Shown here: positions 17,008 through 25,726 of the stretch, in pieces
Numbering within the stretch: position 1 is the first letter of the stretch
Layout: the number at the start of each line of letters is the position of its first letter
From: Maridesulfovibrio hydrothermalis AM13 = DSM 14728
GTDB lineage: Bacteria; Desulfobacterota; Desulfovibrionia; Desulfovibrionales; Desulfovibrionaceae
Assembly: GCF_000331025.1 (NCBI RefSeq)
Contig: NC_020055.1
Coordinates: forward strand, 1,229,870 to 1,293,869
Reading direction: 5' to 3'
Length of the DNA: 64,000 nt
Translations under genes and position numbers: made by a program
The notes under the pieces: generated by a model
The model's database searches: none
Told to the model about the DNA's origin: nothing
Seen by the model: the letters and a program-made list of their open reading frames with translations, nothing else

Positions 17008-18489
17008 TTGAGTAAATCTTATGATTTGAACCTCGTTCCGCGCGAAGTGGTGGATATGTTTTTGACTTTCCCTCAACGCAGTGAATTCATACCTGTTGAA
17101 GTTGGCGAGAAAGAAATCAAAATACTTCTTCAAAATGAAAGTTCCTTACCTATGGCTGACTTTCTTGCCTGGAAGATTGGGAAGAAAGTTAAAACAGAAG
17201 TTGTTGATGAGGAATTTTTTTTCCCGCTTCTTGAGCAGGCACTTACCGTCTGGGAAGAGGAAAGCGCGCTTGAATCTGATTCCGATGAGGAAGACAGTGA
17301 AGACGGGCAGGATCTTTTGGGCTGGTCACATGATGATGCGCCGATTGTTCGTTTAGTTAACAAAACTTTGCATCAGGCTATTTCTACCGGCGCAAGTGAT
17401 GTTCATTTTGAGGGGCAAGGAAACGGGTTTGTTGTCCGTTATCGTCAGGACGGCGTCTTAAAGGCTGTTAAAAGATTAGACAAAGGGTTACATCCTACGG
17501 TCATCGCACGTATTAAAGTTATGGGCGAGATGGACGTGGCAGAAAGCCGTAAACCGCAGGATGGCCGAATTTTTCTTAAACTAGGGCAGAAAGAAGTTGA
17601 TGTCCGTGTTTCCACCATTCCCACCATGAACGGTGAGAAGGCTGTGCTGCGTATTCTGGACAGATCGAAAAACATTTTGAATTTAGAAGATCTCGGCCTT
17701 AAGGGTCAAGATCTTGCGCTTTTTAGGAAGGTTCTCGCCCAGCCGCATGGAATTGTGTTGGTAACAGGGCCTACAGGATCTGGTAAAACAACCAGTTTAT
17801 ATGCCGGTCTTAGTGAACTGCCGCGTGATGATAAAAATATTGTTACTGTAGAAGATCCTGTTGAATATCAGCTTTCCGGAATCAATCAGGTTCAGGTAAA
17901 TAAAGCGGCAGGAATGACTTTTGCCACAACAATTCGATCATTTCTCAGGCAGGACCCTGATATTATTCTGGTTGGTGAGATTCGAGATCAGGAAACTGCC
18001 AGCACCGCTGTTCAAGCTTCTCTCACCGGCCACCTTGTGCTTTCAACCCTGCACACTAATGATGCCGCAACTGCTGTAACCCGTATGCTTGATATGGGGA
18101 TCGAACCGTTTCTTTTGGCCTCCTCCTTATCGTTGGTATTGGGGCAGAGACTTGTGCGTGTCAATTGCAGGCATTGCAGCAGAGAGGTTGAGGTTTCTGA
18201 AAATACGTACAAACTTTTCGATGACCGAGAAGATCTTCCAGCTCGTCAGACAGTTGGCGCAGGATGTGAGCATTGTAACTTCACGGGGTTTAGCGGCCGG
18301 CGTGGAGTCTATGAGCTTATACCCGTAACTGAAGATATGCGCGGTTTAATAATGGACGCTGTTTCTTCTGACACTATCAAAGCCTACGCAAAAAAAATGG
18401 GCCGTGAAACTATGGTTGACCATGGAATAAGACTTGTTCAGGAAGGAGTTACTACGCTTGAAGAGGTTGTCAGGGTAACCAAGCTTTGA
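17008..18489 (+). CDS. gspE: Type II secretion ATPase GspE
   Basis: A 493-residue cytoplasmic ATPase driving pseudopilus assembly for type II secretion. It shows an N-terminal MshE-like/GspE N domain and a Walker A GPTGSGKT (254-261). It also shows an Asp box, Walker B with ILVGEIRD, a His box (HLVLSTLHTND) and the zinc-binding tetracysteine (CRHC...CEHC) near residue 388. The start is TTG at 17008, 12 bases after gspD, with AGG upstream. It could in principle be a PilB, but coupling to gspD and the length favour GspE. Confidence 0.9.
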   Translation: MSKSYDLNLVPREVVDMFLTFPQRSEFIPVEVGEKEIKILLQNESSLPMADFLAWKIGKKVKTEVVDEEFFFPLLEQALTVWEEESALESDSDEEDSEDGQDLLGWSHDDAPIVRLVNKTLHQAISTGASDVHFEGQGNGFVVRYRQDGVLKAVKRLDKGLHPTVIARIKVMGEMDVAESRKPQDGRIFLKLGQKEVDVRVSTIPTMNGEKAVLRILDRSKNILNLEDLGLKGQDLALFRKVLAQPHGIVLVTGPTGSGKTTSLYAGLSELPRDDKNIVTVEDPVEYQLSGINQVQVNKAAGMTFATTIRSFLRQDPDIILVGEIRDQETASTAVQASLTGHLVLSTLHTNDAATAVTRMLDMGIEPFLLASSLSLVLGQRLVRVNCRHCSREVEVSENTYKLFDDREDLPARQTVGAGCEHCNFTGFSGRRGVYELIPVTEDMRGLIMDAVSSDTIKAYAKKMGRETMVDHGIRLVQEGVTTLEEVVRVTKL

Positions 18490-18555
18490 TTTCATTTTAT
18501 TTCAATTCCTAAAACTAATTCATCTACAATATCAATTATCGGAGTATACTTCGTC

Positions 18556-20688
18556 ATGAGGCAGGAATTTCAAAAACCAGCATGGATGAATGACTGGAAA
18601 GTCTTTGTTTTATTTGCGGTAATATCGTTTACTTTTGCCTTTGGGCTTAGGTGTGTGGATCTGCCCAAGTGGGATAACCCTGCATTTATGGTACACGGCG
18701 AGTACATCATGGGGACACATGATGCCTACTACTGGCTGGCAGGGGCAAAAGGGGTGGGGAGTGCTGTCGACAATCCTATGTCGACGTTAGTCCGTTTTCT
18801 TGGTGGTATCAGTGGCTTTCAGTATGGTAATATAGCTTTTTGGTTGCCTGCGGTCTTTGCAGGGTTATGTGCTGCTACTGCATTTGCATGGGGAATGCTC
18901 GTTGCCGGCCCCTGGGTCGGCCTTGTCAGTGCTGTTTATGCTACTTCGATTCCAGCATTCTACTTCAGAACCAGACTTTCGTATTATGATACTGATCTTG
19001 TGACCCTGTTTTTCCCTTTGTTGATATCTCTGCTGCTTGCTAGATGGGTCAGTCTTGGCATTAGAGGTTCATGGATTCCTCAAAAAGCAGGCGAAGCGGG
19101 TAAAGTCGGCAAGGCCGACTTTACGCCGACAGTCTGGGATATGTCTTTGCCGATCATTGCAGGGTGTATAACATCGTATGGTAAGCTTTGGCATAGTGAT
19201 GTATTGACTTTTGGTATAGGTGCTTCTGTTCTTGCAGTTTTTTTGGTTTTTGTCTGCGGGACAAAGTTAACTAAACCATTCTTATTAAGAGGGGTCTTCC
19301 TTTTCTCTCTCTCTGCTTTTTTTGGGTTTTATGGGTTTTTGGCTGCATTGATATCGCTATATATTTTTTTATTTGTCCCAAGTCTTAAGGGGAATAAGTA
19401 TTATAACAATGCGTATGTTTATTTGGGATTGTTCGCTTTAATCCTATTGGTGAGCGGCCTTGGTCAGGGGCTGATTCAGGTTATCTCTGGTAAAATATTT
19501 GCATACCTTAAGCCTGTTGCTTCTGGTTCATTAGCCGGTTCCGGGCCGAAGTATCCCGGAATTGCTCAAAGCGTTATTGAAGCACAGAATTTAAGTTTTG
19601 ATGTCTTTTTCGCGAATCTTACCGGGAGTTCATTTCTCGGGTGGCTAGGCTTTCTTTGCTTTGGCTATGCTTTGCTTGTTAGTCCAACTCTTATCTTTAT
19701 TGCCCCGTTTGCTGCTGTTACTTTTGCTGCGATTTATATGGGGGGCCGTTTTTCCATGTTCGGGGGAATCGCTCTCGGGATAGGGCTAAGTTTTACACTG
19801 CGTTTTTTATTAATTAAGTATTTCAACCATTCAAAATATAAATATTATCTTGGTGGTATCCAAGCTGCTGTCATTGTTTTCCTATTATTTTCCAATATAT
19901 TTGCTGGGTATAAAGCAGCCCCTCCGACTCCGATTATGTCTTCTGCTCATGTTAAGGCTTTAGTTGAATCTGGTAAAGTTATGGACAAAGACAGCACGGT
20001 CTGGACTTGGTGGGACTGGGGCTATGCTACTATGTACTATGCGGGAGTTAATTCTTTTGCCAACGGCGGGCATCATGGTGGTCAGGTTTTGTATCCTCTG
20101 GGATTTGTTTATTCTACACCATCCTTTCTGCAGGCAAATCAGTTGATTAAATTCAGCGCTGCAAATGGAAATAATCCAGCCGCTGTCTGGAATAAGATGC
20201 CAGTTGACGATGTGTTGCAGATGTTAGGTTCCTTTAGTTCTATTAAGTATGAATTTCCTAAAATTCCTAAGCAGTACATCGTGGTAAGTTGGGAGAATAT
20301 TCGTCTTGCATATTGGATTTTATATTATGGTTCTTGGAATTTGAAAACTGGAATTGGGATACATCCTATGGTCCAACCTGTTGCCACAGCATTTAGTTTA
20401 AATCCTGAAAAAGGGTTGATGTTGGTCGAAGGGCAAAATCCACTTAGTTTGTCAGGCTATGAATTGTTTAAATCTGATATGAAAGTAAGTAGGCGATTTG
20501 CCAATTCCGTAGGACCTAACTTGGTATATGATCAGACAAAAAGTGAAGGCTTTCTTGTAGATGAATATGTGTATATGAGTATGTTGACTCAACTTCTTGT
20601 GTGTGATCCTTCTAATCCTATTGTCAGTAAGCATTTCAAACTGGTGTATGAAGGGTTACCTCAAGTTAGAATATATGAGGTTTTGTAA
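18556..20688 (+). CDS. STT3/PglB-type oligosaccharyltransferase
   Basis: A 710-residue membrane enzyme that transfers a preassembled lipid-linked glycan en bloc to Asn in N-X-S/T on the outer face of the cytoplasmic membrane. About 12 helices are followed by a soluble domain. Key residues: Asp 56 in GTHDAYYW, the DxD pair Asp 145/147 in RLSYYDTDL, the external-loop Glu 342 (SVIEAQN) and the WWDWG motif at 485-489 (Campylobacter WWDYG). Twelve residues after Glu 342, where C. lari PglB has Arg 331, I find Asn 354, suggesting no need for an acidic -2 residue. The next gene encodes a protein packed with sequons. It sits 66 bases behind gspE. Confidence 0.92.
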   Translation: MRQEFQKPAWMNDWKVFVLFAVISFTFAFGLRCVDLPKWDNPAFMVHGEYIMGTHDAYYWLAGAKGVGSAVDNPMSTLVRFLGGISGFQYGNIAFWLPAVFAGLCAATAFAWGMLVAGPWVGLVSAVYATSIPAFYFRTRLSYYDTDLVTLFFPLLISLLLARWVSLGIRGSWIPQKAGEAGKVGKADFTPTVWDMSLPIIAGCITSYGKLWHSDVLTFGIGASVLAVFLVFVCGTKLTKPFLLRGVFLFSLSAFFGFYGFLAALISLYIFLFVPSLKGNKYYNNAYVYLGLFALILLVSGLGQGLIQVISGKIFAYLKPVASGSLAGSGPKYPGIAQSVIEAQNLSFDVFFANLTGSSFLGWLGFLCFGYALLVSPTLIFIAPFAAVTFAAIYMGGRFSMFGGIALGIGLSFTLRFLLIKYFNHSKYKYYLGGIQAAVIVFLLFSNIFAGYKAAPPTPIMSSAHVKALVESGKVMDKDSTVWTWWDWGYATMYYAGVNSFANGGHHGGQVLYPLGFVYSTPSFLQANQLIKFSAANGNNPAAVWNKMPVDDVLQMLGSFSSIKYEFPKIPKQYIVVSWENIRLAYWILYYGSWNLKTGIGIHPMVQPVATAFSLNPEKGLMLVEGQNPLSLSGYELFKSDMKVSRRFANSVGPNLVYDQTKSEGFLVDEYVYMSMLTQLLVCDPSNPIVSKHFKLVYEGLPQVRIYEVL

Positions 20689-20703
20689 TATCGTTCTTAT
20701 TAA

Positions 20704-20734
20704 TTGCTTGCATTTTTAACAGCATGAAGATAAT
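20704..20734 (+). promoter_or_regulatory. Possible sigma-70 promoter for the sequon-rich protein gene
   Basis: A GATAAT -10-like hexamer lies at 20729-20734, with TTGCTT (spacing 19) or TTGCAT (spacing 15) upstream. Neither spacing is ideal. A separate promoter is plausible, since the gene has its own strong terminator and probably encodes an abundant surface protein. Confidence 0.3.
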
Positions 20735-20814
20735 GTTTTCAAAATGCATTATACCAAATGAGTGTGGTGCTCTTTTGGGGTGTGTAACTAACCTAAAGCA
20801 TGGAGAGTTTTTTT

Positions 20815-22779
20815 ATGAAAAAACTTATTAGTGTTTTTACAGTATTGCTCGTGCTGGCCGCTTCCAGCGTTTTCGCAGCAGTAACCGCAGAGTTTCCTGC
20901 ATTCTTTAACCAGACTCTTGGCACAACTTACGCTAAAGAAAATGGTACACAACTGTACTTTACAGGTTTTGGGGTTAACGCAACAGCTGGTGTTGCTGCA
21001 GGCCAATCAATCGGCAAAGTCCAGTTTTATTCTTCAAACAGAACTGCTACCAATAAAAGTGAAGTTTTTCTGATCAACGCAACAGGTGTTGATGGTGGAG
21101 CTTTTAACGGTACATTAAATTACTACAATGGTACAATTAAGCAGCAGAAATCTTGGGATAATGGTACTGGAACCATAAGTTTCAATAGTAAGTTTGGTAA
21201 TGTTGCCGGGCTGACCCAAGTGAGTTCCAACTCAACTTTAAACGGAACTCAATACTATGTACCTGCAGGTAACTACCAGATGATGGTGGGTATCGTTAAT
21301 GCGACTATCAACGCTACATCTGGAAAGAGACGTGTAGGGGAGCCTGGTTTTGGTGTCTCCCTTAGTATGATTTACCAGAATGGTACATTTAAAAATATCG
21401 CAAGTTCTTCTGATACATGGGACTACTATGCTTATGGTCAGAGAAAAGGCTACCCAGTAGTTATTTTTGGACAGGTTAAAATTACAGCTCTCAGCGGCGC
21501 AAGCAAAGCTAGCGTGAAGTACTACCTCTACAATGGTACTGATAAAACAGACAAGACCTCTTCCTGGATTGCATACAATGCAACTGGTCTCGAAAAGAAT
21601 AACAATGGTGGATCCCTTGCTCTGACCAGAAATGGTGGTCTGACTCTTTTTGACAACTCAACAATTAATACTGACGGAAACATGGTTACTGGCTACGTAC
21701 GTTCTGGTTCCCAGAGACTTTTCGCAGTGATGGTAAAGAGTGCTTCTAACATCTCTGCTAATGATGTTAAAAATCGCGCTTTTAATATGGTTTACACTGG
21801 TTCCGGTACTGCAACTAAGGGAAATCTTGGTAATGCTACTGCAGGTATCCTCCAGTTTAACGTTGACAACTCTTTTGGTCTTCAGGGTAACAGCCGAGCA
21901 ATTACTTCAGGCAGCAATCGGATGACTGCTGCTAATCAGGGGCTTGGTGGCTACTCCGTTGCTGTTGCTGACACAAATCAGTTCAAATTGTCTCAGTCAA
22001 ATATGACAATTTATCAGGGTGATGGTAAAACAGTTGCTGGTTACTTTATTGGTAAACAGTCTGCTGACAAAGTATTCTCTGTTGGTATATACGAAACCGT
22101 TGATGGTGGTGCAACTCACCGCTCTCTCGCTTTCTTGATTCCTACTGTTGCGGTTACTTCTGCAATCCAGAGCACTGGTGCTGGATATCAGAACAACGCC
22201 ACTGTTAGTGTTACTAACCTGACTGCTAACTCTACAGCGTACAGTCAGATCTCACTTAGAGCTCGCTGGTCCGGCATTCCTTCCAACTTTACTCCTTTGA
22301 CAAGTGTTAAAGGCTACTCTGCCACTGCTGGTTCTAAGCAGAAGGGTGACTTTTATTACTCAACTCAGTTCGAAATGACTGGTGTTGGTGGTCGGGTTGA
22401 CTCACTCCGTTTGTATAAAGTGATGCCAGATTCCACAACTGTACGTGCTTTCTCTTACGCTGGAGCACCTACTCCTGCTGTTGAAGGTTCCTGGTGGATT
22501 TCTCAGTCAACTGCTGATGGTTACCTGAATGATCAGTCCGTACTTGATCCTACTAAAGATTACTTTGTTAACTGGGTAGTTAAAGATAATGGTAGCTATG
22601 ATTCAAACGCTACTGCTCTCGGTATTGTTGACCCCGTTGTCCTCGGTAGCGTGCCTACGTCCTCTTCCTCCAGCTCTTCCGGTTGTGTATTCAACCCCGC
22701 AGCTGGCTTCGGTCTGGAATGGCTGCTTCTGATGCTCGCTCCTATGGTTGCTGTTGTTCGTAGCCGCTTCAAAAAATAA
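20815..22779 (+). CDS. Exported, sequon-dense surface protein with a CTERM-type sorting tail
   Basis: A 654-residue protein of no family I recognise. Signal peptide 1-21 (cut after VFA). The mature part is rich in Asn, Gly, Ser, Thr and Tyr and holds 26 N-X-S/T sequons by hand count, 13 of them between residues 32 and 166; 23 end in Thr. Only one (DSNAT, near the end) has an acidic -2 residue. The tail is tripartite: seven Ser, Gly-Cys 624, Phe-Asn-Pro, a hydrophobic helix (about 632-648), then R-S-R-F-K-K. This matches the layout of glutamic-protease sorting signals. GGAGAG seven bases ahead fixes the ATG at 20815, not 20800. Likely substrate of the adjacent oligosaccharyltransferase and of the CPBP protease. 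Confidence 0.88.
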   Translation: MKKLISVFTVLLVLAASSVFAAVTAEFPAFFNQTLGTTYAKENGTQLYFTGFGVNATAGVAAGQSIGKVQFYSSNRTATNKSEVFLINATGVDGGAFNGTLNYYNGTIKQQKSWDNGTGTISFNSKFGNVAGLTQVSSNSTLNGTQYYVPAGNYQMMVGIVNATINATSGKRRVGEPGFGVSLSMIYQNGTFKNIASSSDTWDYYAYGQRKGYPVVIFGQVKITALSGASKASVKYYLYNGTDKTDKTSSWIAYNATGLEKNNNGGSLALTRNGGLTLFDNSTINTDGNMVTGYVRSGSQRLFAVMVKSASNISANDVKNRAFNMVYTGSGTATKGNLGNATAGILQFNVDNSFGLQGNSRAITSGSNRMTAANQGLGGYSVAVADTNQFKLSQSNMTIYQGDGKTVAGYFIGKQSADKVFSVGIYETVDGGATHRSLAFLIPTVAVTSAIQSTGAGYQNNATVSVTNLTANSTAYSQISLRARWSGIPSNFTPLTSVKGYSATAGSKQKGDFYYSTQFEMTGVGGRVDSLRLYKVMPDSTTVRAFSYAGAPTPAVEGSWWISQSTADGYLNDQSVLDPTKDYFVNWVVKDNGSYDSNATALGIVDPVVLGSVPTSSSSSSSGCVFNPAAGFGLEWLLLMLAPMVAVVRSRFKK

Positions 22780-22832
22780 TTTGAAGTAAGCTATAGAACA
22801 GCTGGCAGATCGTAGGATCTAAAGCTGATATT

Positions 22833-22867
22833 AGGGAGCCGACTTTTTAGTCGGCTCCCTTTTTTTG
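22833..22867 (+). terminator. Strong Rho-independent terminator after the surface-protein gene
   Basis: AGGGAGCCGACT and AGTCGGCTCCCT form a perfect 12-bp stem with a TTTT loop, followed by seven T. It closes the plus-strand gene run. Confidence 0.95.
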
Positions 22868-23074
22868 AGCTTAAGCTGTATAGAGTTAATTGAGACAAAA
22901 AAAAGATGTTACTTAAAAAGTAGAAGATATAGCTGGTTGCCCATTATAGAATATTTAGTAAGCGTCACACCTCTCCCGTCCGTTCATCAATAAAAAAGTG
23001 TAAACCTCCCGTATATTAGTTCCAGCGCAAAGTAGAGATTTCTGATAAAGACAACCATGAAGGAGGTTGTTTAA

Positions 23075-23341
23075 ATGCGGAAATCTAGATTCAGTGAAAG
23101 CCAGATCATCAAGATCCTGAGAGAGGCTGAAGGCGGTCGCAAGGTCGCTGAGGTATGCCGTGAGTATCAAGTCAGTCAGGCCACATATTATAAGTGGAAA
23201 GCAAAATACGGTGGAATGGAAGCCTCTGATATCCGTCGTCTTAAAGAACTTGAGGACGAGAACCGTAAGCTGAAAAATATGTTTGCCAACCTAAGCCTTG
23301 AAAATGAAGCCCTGAAGGACGTCATAGCAAAAAAGCTTTAA
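23075..23341 (+). CDS. IS3-family transposase OrfA (helix-turn-helix)
   Basis: An 88-residue HTH protein ([20 protein letters not shown], then a leucine-zipper-like end) with the usual IS3 OrfA length. It ends at A6G (23329-23335), where the heptamer A-AAA-AAG is a classical -1 slippery site, four bases before its stop. The ribosome site AGGAGG lies upstream. Slipping into frame -1 gives the OrfAB transposase. Confidence 0.92.
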   Translation: MRKSRFSESQIIKILREAEGGRKVAEVCREYQVSQATYYKWKAKYGGMEASDIRRLKELEDENRKLKNMFANLSLENEALKDVIAKKL

Positions 23342-24186
23342 AGCCAACTGAGAAACGTGAGCTTGTTGACTATCTTCGTGACGAGTTTTGTCTCAGCATC
23401 CGGCGGGCTTGTGACGCACTGCACTTAAGTCGTTCAGTTTATTGCTATAAGCCTAACCCGCGAGACGATTCCGTAATTATTGAAGTGCTACTCAAGTTGG
23501 CTGACCGCTATCCTCGTTACGGTTTCAGAAAGTTGTTCATTCTGTTGCGCAAGCAAGGACACCGCTGGAACCATAAAAGGGTTTATCGGGTTTACTGCAT
23601 GTTAAAAATGAACTTCCGTCGTAAAGGTAAGAAACGGCTTCCAACCCGAAATAAGAAAACATTAGCAGTTCCTCCGAGAGCCAATGTGTGCTGGTCGATT
23701 GATTTTATGCACGACTCGCTTGTGGGTGGACAGCGATTCAGAACTTTTAACGTGCTTGATGATTTCAGCCGAGAATGCTTGGCGATTGAAATCGACACAA
23801 GTCTTCCCGCAGTACGGGTAACTCGTGTACTGGACAGAATTTCAGCTTGGCGCGGTTTTCCTGAAAAAAAGAGGATGGATAATGGACCGGAGTTAATCTC
23901 TGTAACTTTGGCTGACTGGGCCGAAAGAAATGGTGTCGTACTGGAATTTATTCAACCTGGTAAGCCAACCCAAAACTCGTATGTTGAACGTTTCAATAAA
24001 ACTTTTCGGAATGAAGTATTAGATTTTTATCTGTTTTCAACCTTAACCGAGGTCAAGGACATTACTGAAGACTGGATTCGTGAATACAATGAAGAACGAC
24101 CACATGAGTCGCTCGGTGACATGACTCCTGTTGAATATGTCCAAACACATTCACCACAAGAAAACTCTACTTTTGGATGGCACTAA
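23335..24186 (+). CDS. IS3-family transposase OrfB (DDE integrase domain)
   Basis: The frame is open from the slippery site at 23329-23335 and reads [18 protein letters not shown] onward; an ATG/GTG-type start inside (about 23485) would cut the HTH_21 region, so production by -1 frameshifting is more likely. DDE residues: first Asp in WSIDFMHD, second Asp in MDNGPE, Glu in [14 protein letters not shown]. The end is intact, so the element may be active. Confidence 0.9.
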   Translation, partial: ALKPTEKRELVDYLRDEFCLSIRRACDALHLSRSVYCYKPNPRDDSVIIEVLLKLADRYPRYGFRKLFILLRKQGHRWNHKRVYRVYCMLKMNFRRKGKKRLPTRNKKTLAVPPRANVCWSIDFMHDSLVGGQRFRTFNVLDDFSRECLAIEIDTSLPAVRVTRVLDRISAWRGFPEKKRMDNGPELISVTLADWAERNGVVLEFIQPGKPTQNSYVERFNKTFRNEVLDFYLFSTLTEVKDITEDWIREYNEERPHESLGDMTPVEYVQTHSPQENSTFGWH

Positions 24187-24292
24187 CTTGGGGAGGTTTA
24201 CAGCCATTTCATCAAAAACTGAGAATGGCCGCATAGCCTCTCTTTTTAAGAGCTATTAAAAATACGATGATTACTATTATACTATCAAAAGA

Positions 24293-25678
24293 TTATGGTA
24301 TCAAGTATTTAAGCATAACTTCAACAGGGTCATTGCTTTTGATAGGATAAACCGATGCCGTTTGATCAGTGGCGGTGCGGGGTAATCTGGGGTAAGCAAA
24401 ATTGATTTTTCTATGAACGCGCCCAAGGTATGCACATAATCCTTCCATAGCTGCTTTAGCAGTTATATATTCCCCCATATCGGGTTCTGGCTCTTCAACG
24501 GCAATAGTTGATGGGTTAAATACCATCTTAAGCTTGTCTTTATTAAGTTGTACAAATAAATTTAAAAATGAATGAACATAAAAGTCAGAAAATTGAGCAT
24601 AAAGTTTCTTGGAGAAAAAGCCGCTTTTGCCGTTAAAAATATATGGTGAAGCAAAATAAAATAAATGTGTGAAATCTGTACATTGTATTTGTGAAGGTAT
24701 TCTGGAAGAAAGCACATCGAATTGAATAATATTGGCACTTCCTCCTGCGGAAATAATATCTTGAGCAACCTTTTCCGCGTCTTCCTTTCCTTCACTGTAA
24801 GTAATCGTTACTTCAGAATCTCCAGCTGCAATTAGTTTCGCAGTAACTTCACCAATTCCTCTTGATCCACCAATGACTAGTGATTTAGTATCGGCAAAGA
24901 AAGATTCGGGCACGATTTTAAGGGCTGATTTTGCAAGTAACTGTTTTTGAGGTTCTGGACGTAAAAAGACAGTTAATACTCCAGATCCTACAGGAGTTGC
25001 AACATCAAGAAGAACAAGATTAAATCTTTTATCAAATTTTTTGACAAAATAGGTTGACTCATTATTTTGAGCCGCAACTGTGAAATCTATATCGAGTTCT
25101 GAAAAAATAGAATGAAGGCCTGGGCAGTCCATACCAACAGTTCTGCTTGTTGAAATAAGTAGAGATATTTGAGCTAATGGAATCGCTTTGCATAAAGCCG
25201 GATACAAACGAGAAACTGCTTCTGGCCTGCAGAACAAGGAAATAGAGCCTGAAGTACCTAAGAGGCTCTCTGGAGATCTTTCTAAGCAGAATCCAGTGCC
25301 ATTCTTATGACTTATCTCAAAGTTTGTTTTAAGCTCATTTTGAGTATAAGTAATAGTTGCCTGTGTTTTAATTGTCCCCTCAGAAATTATTGACATGTCG
25401 ACTGTCATAGGTGCATCGGATTCTTTCAAAACTAAAGTAGCTTCAGTATCTATATGAAGAGGTGCATGAAAAAGCGCGTTAACGGACTTAAGAGACAGGT
25501 TGTGAGCAGCTGGAATAGAGTTTTCCATTGCCCAAAGTAGGGCGTTAACTCCATGCACTGCTGGAGCACCTCCAACAAACCGACGCGATTTGAGTGGGTC
25601 TACATGAAATGGGTTAAAGTCACCTGATAGATCGGCAAAACTAAGCTGATCATCAAGACTAAAAATTTTCGTGGCCAT
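24293..25678 (-). CDS. MaoC-like hot-dog / short-chain dehydrogenase fusion
   Basis: A 461-residue fusion. The N-terminal part (about 1-110) is a MaoC-type enoyl/hydroxyacyl dehydratase with the DFNPFHVD active-site motif and an AVHG segment. The middle (about 110-255) could be a second, degenerate hot-dog. The last 200 residues are an SDR reductase with VIGGSRGIGE and a YITAK catalytic Tyr/Lys pair. Together they could reduce and dehydrate an acyl thioester, as in fatty acid or polyketide synthesis, and two acyl carrier proteins lie in the same operon. GGAG ten bases upstream supports the ATG at 25678; one at 25699 is possible. It is the last gene of the operon. Confidence 0.82.
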   Translation of the reverse strand: MATKIFSLDDQLSFADLSGDFNPFHVDPLKSRRFVGGAPAVHGVNALLWAMENSIPAAHNLSLKSVNALFHAPLHIDTEATLVLKESDAPMTVDMSIISEGTIKTQATITYTQNELKTNFEISHKNGTGFCLERSPESLLGTSGSISLFCRPEAVSRLYPALCKAIPLAQISLLISTSRTVGMDCPGLHSIFSELDIDFTVAAQNNESTYFVKKFDKRFNLVLLDVATPVGSGVLTVFLRPEPQKQLLAKSALKIVPESFFADTKSLVIGGSRGIGEVTAKLIAAGDSEVTITYSEGKEDAEKVAQDIISAGGSANIIQFDVLSSRIPSQIQCTDFTHLFYFASPYIFNGKSGFFSKKLYAQFSDFYVHSFLNLFVQLNKDKLKMVFNPSTIAVEEPEPDMGEYITAKAAMEGLCAYLGRVHRKINFAYPRLPRTATDQTASVYPIKSNDPVEVMLKYLIP

Positions 25679-25726
25679 ATAAATGATACTCCAACTCATT
25701 TTGTTGTTAAAAAGATCTAACGATGA

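Larger units (their letters stand above)
22999..24202 (+). mobile_element. IS3-family insertion sequence (IS407-like group)
   Basis: A 1204-base element with perfect 12-base terminal inverted repeats (TGTAAACCTCCC at 22999-23010, its complement at 24191-24202); similarity continues inward with gaps. It carries two overlapping transposase frames joined by a -1 frameshift site. No direct target repeat is visible at the ends (AAG on the left, GCC on the right), so it may be old or a product of rearrangement. It separates the plus-strand surface-protein set from the minus-strand glycan operon. Confidence 0.9.

Noticed and set aside
14977-18489. gspD/gspE as pilQ/pilB of a type IV pilus
   Set aside because: The N0-N3 layout with the Gly/Ser insert and the direct coupling of secretin and ATPase fit type II secretion better, and no pil gene is nearby.
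24203-24292. Terminator for the long minus-strand operon
   Set aside because: Only imperfect short stems without a T-run on the minus strand were found, so none is claimed.
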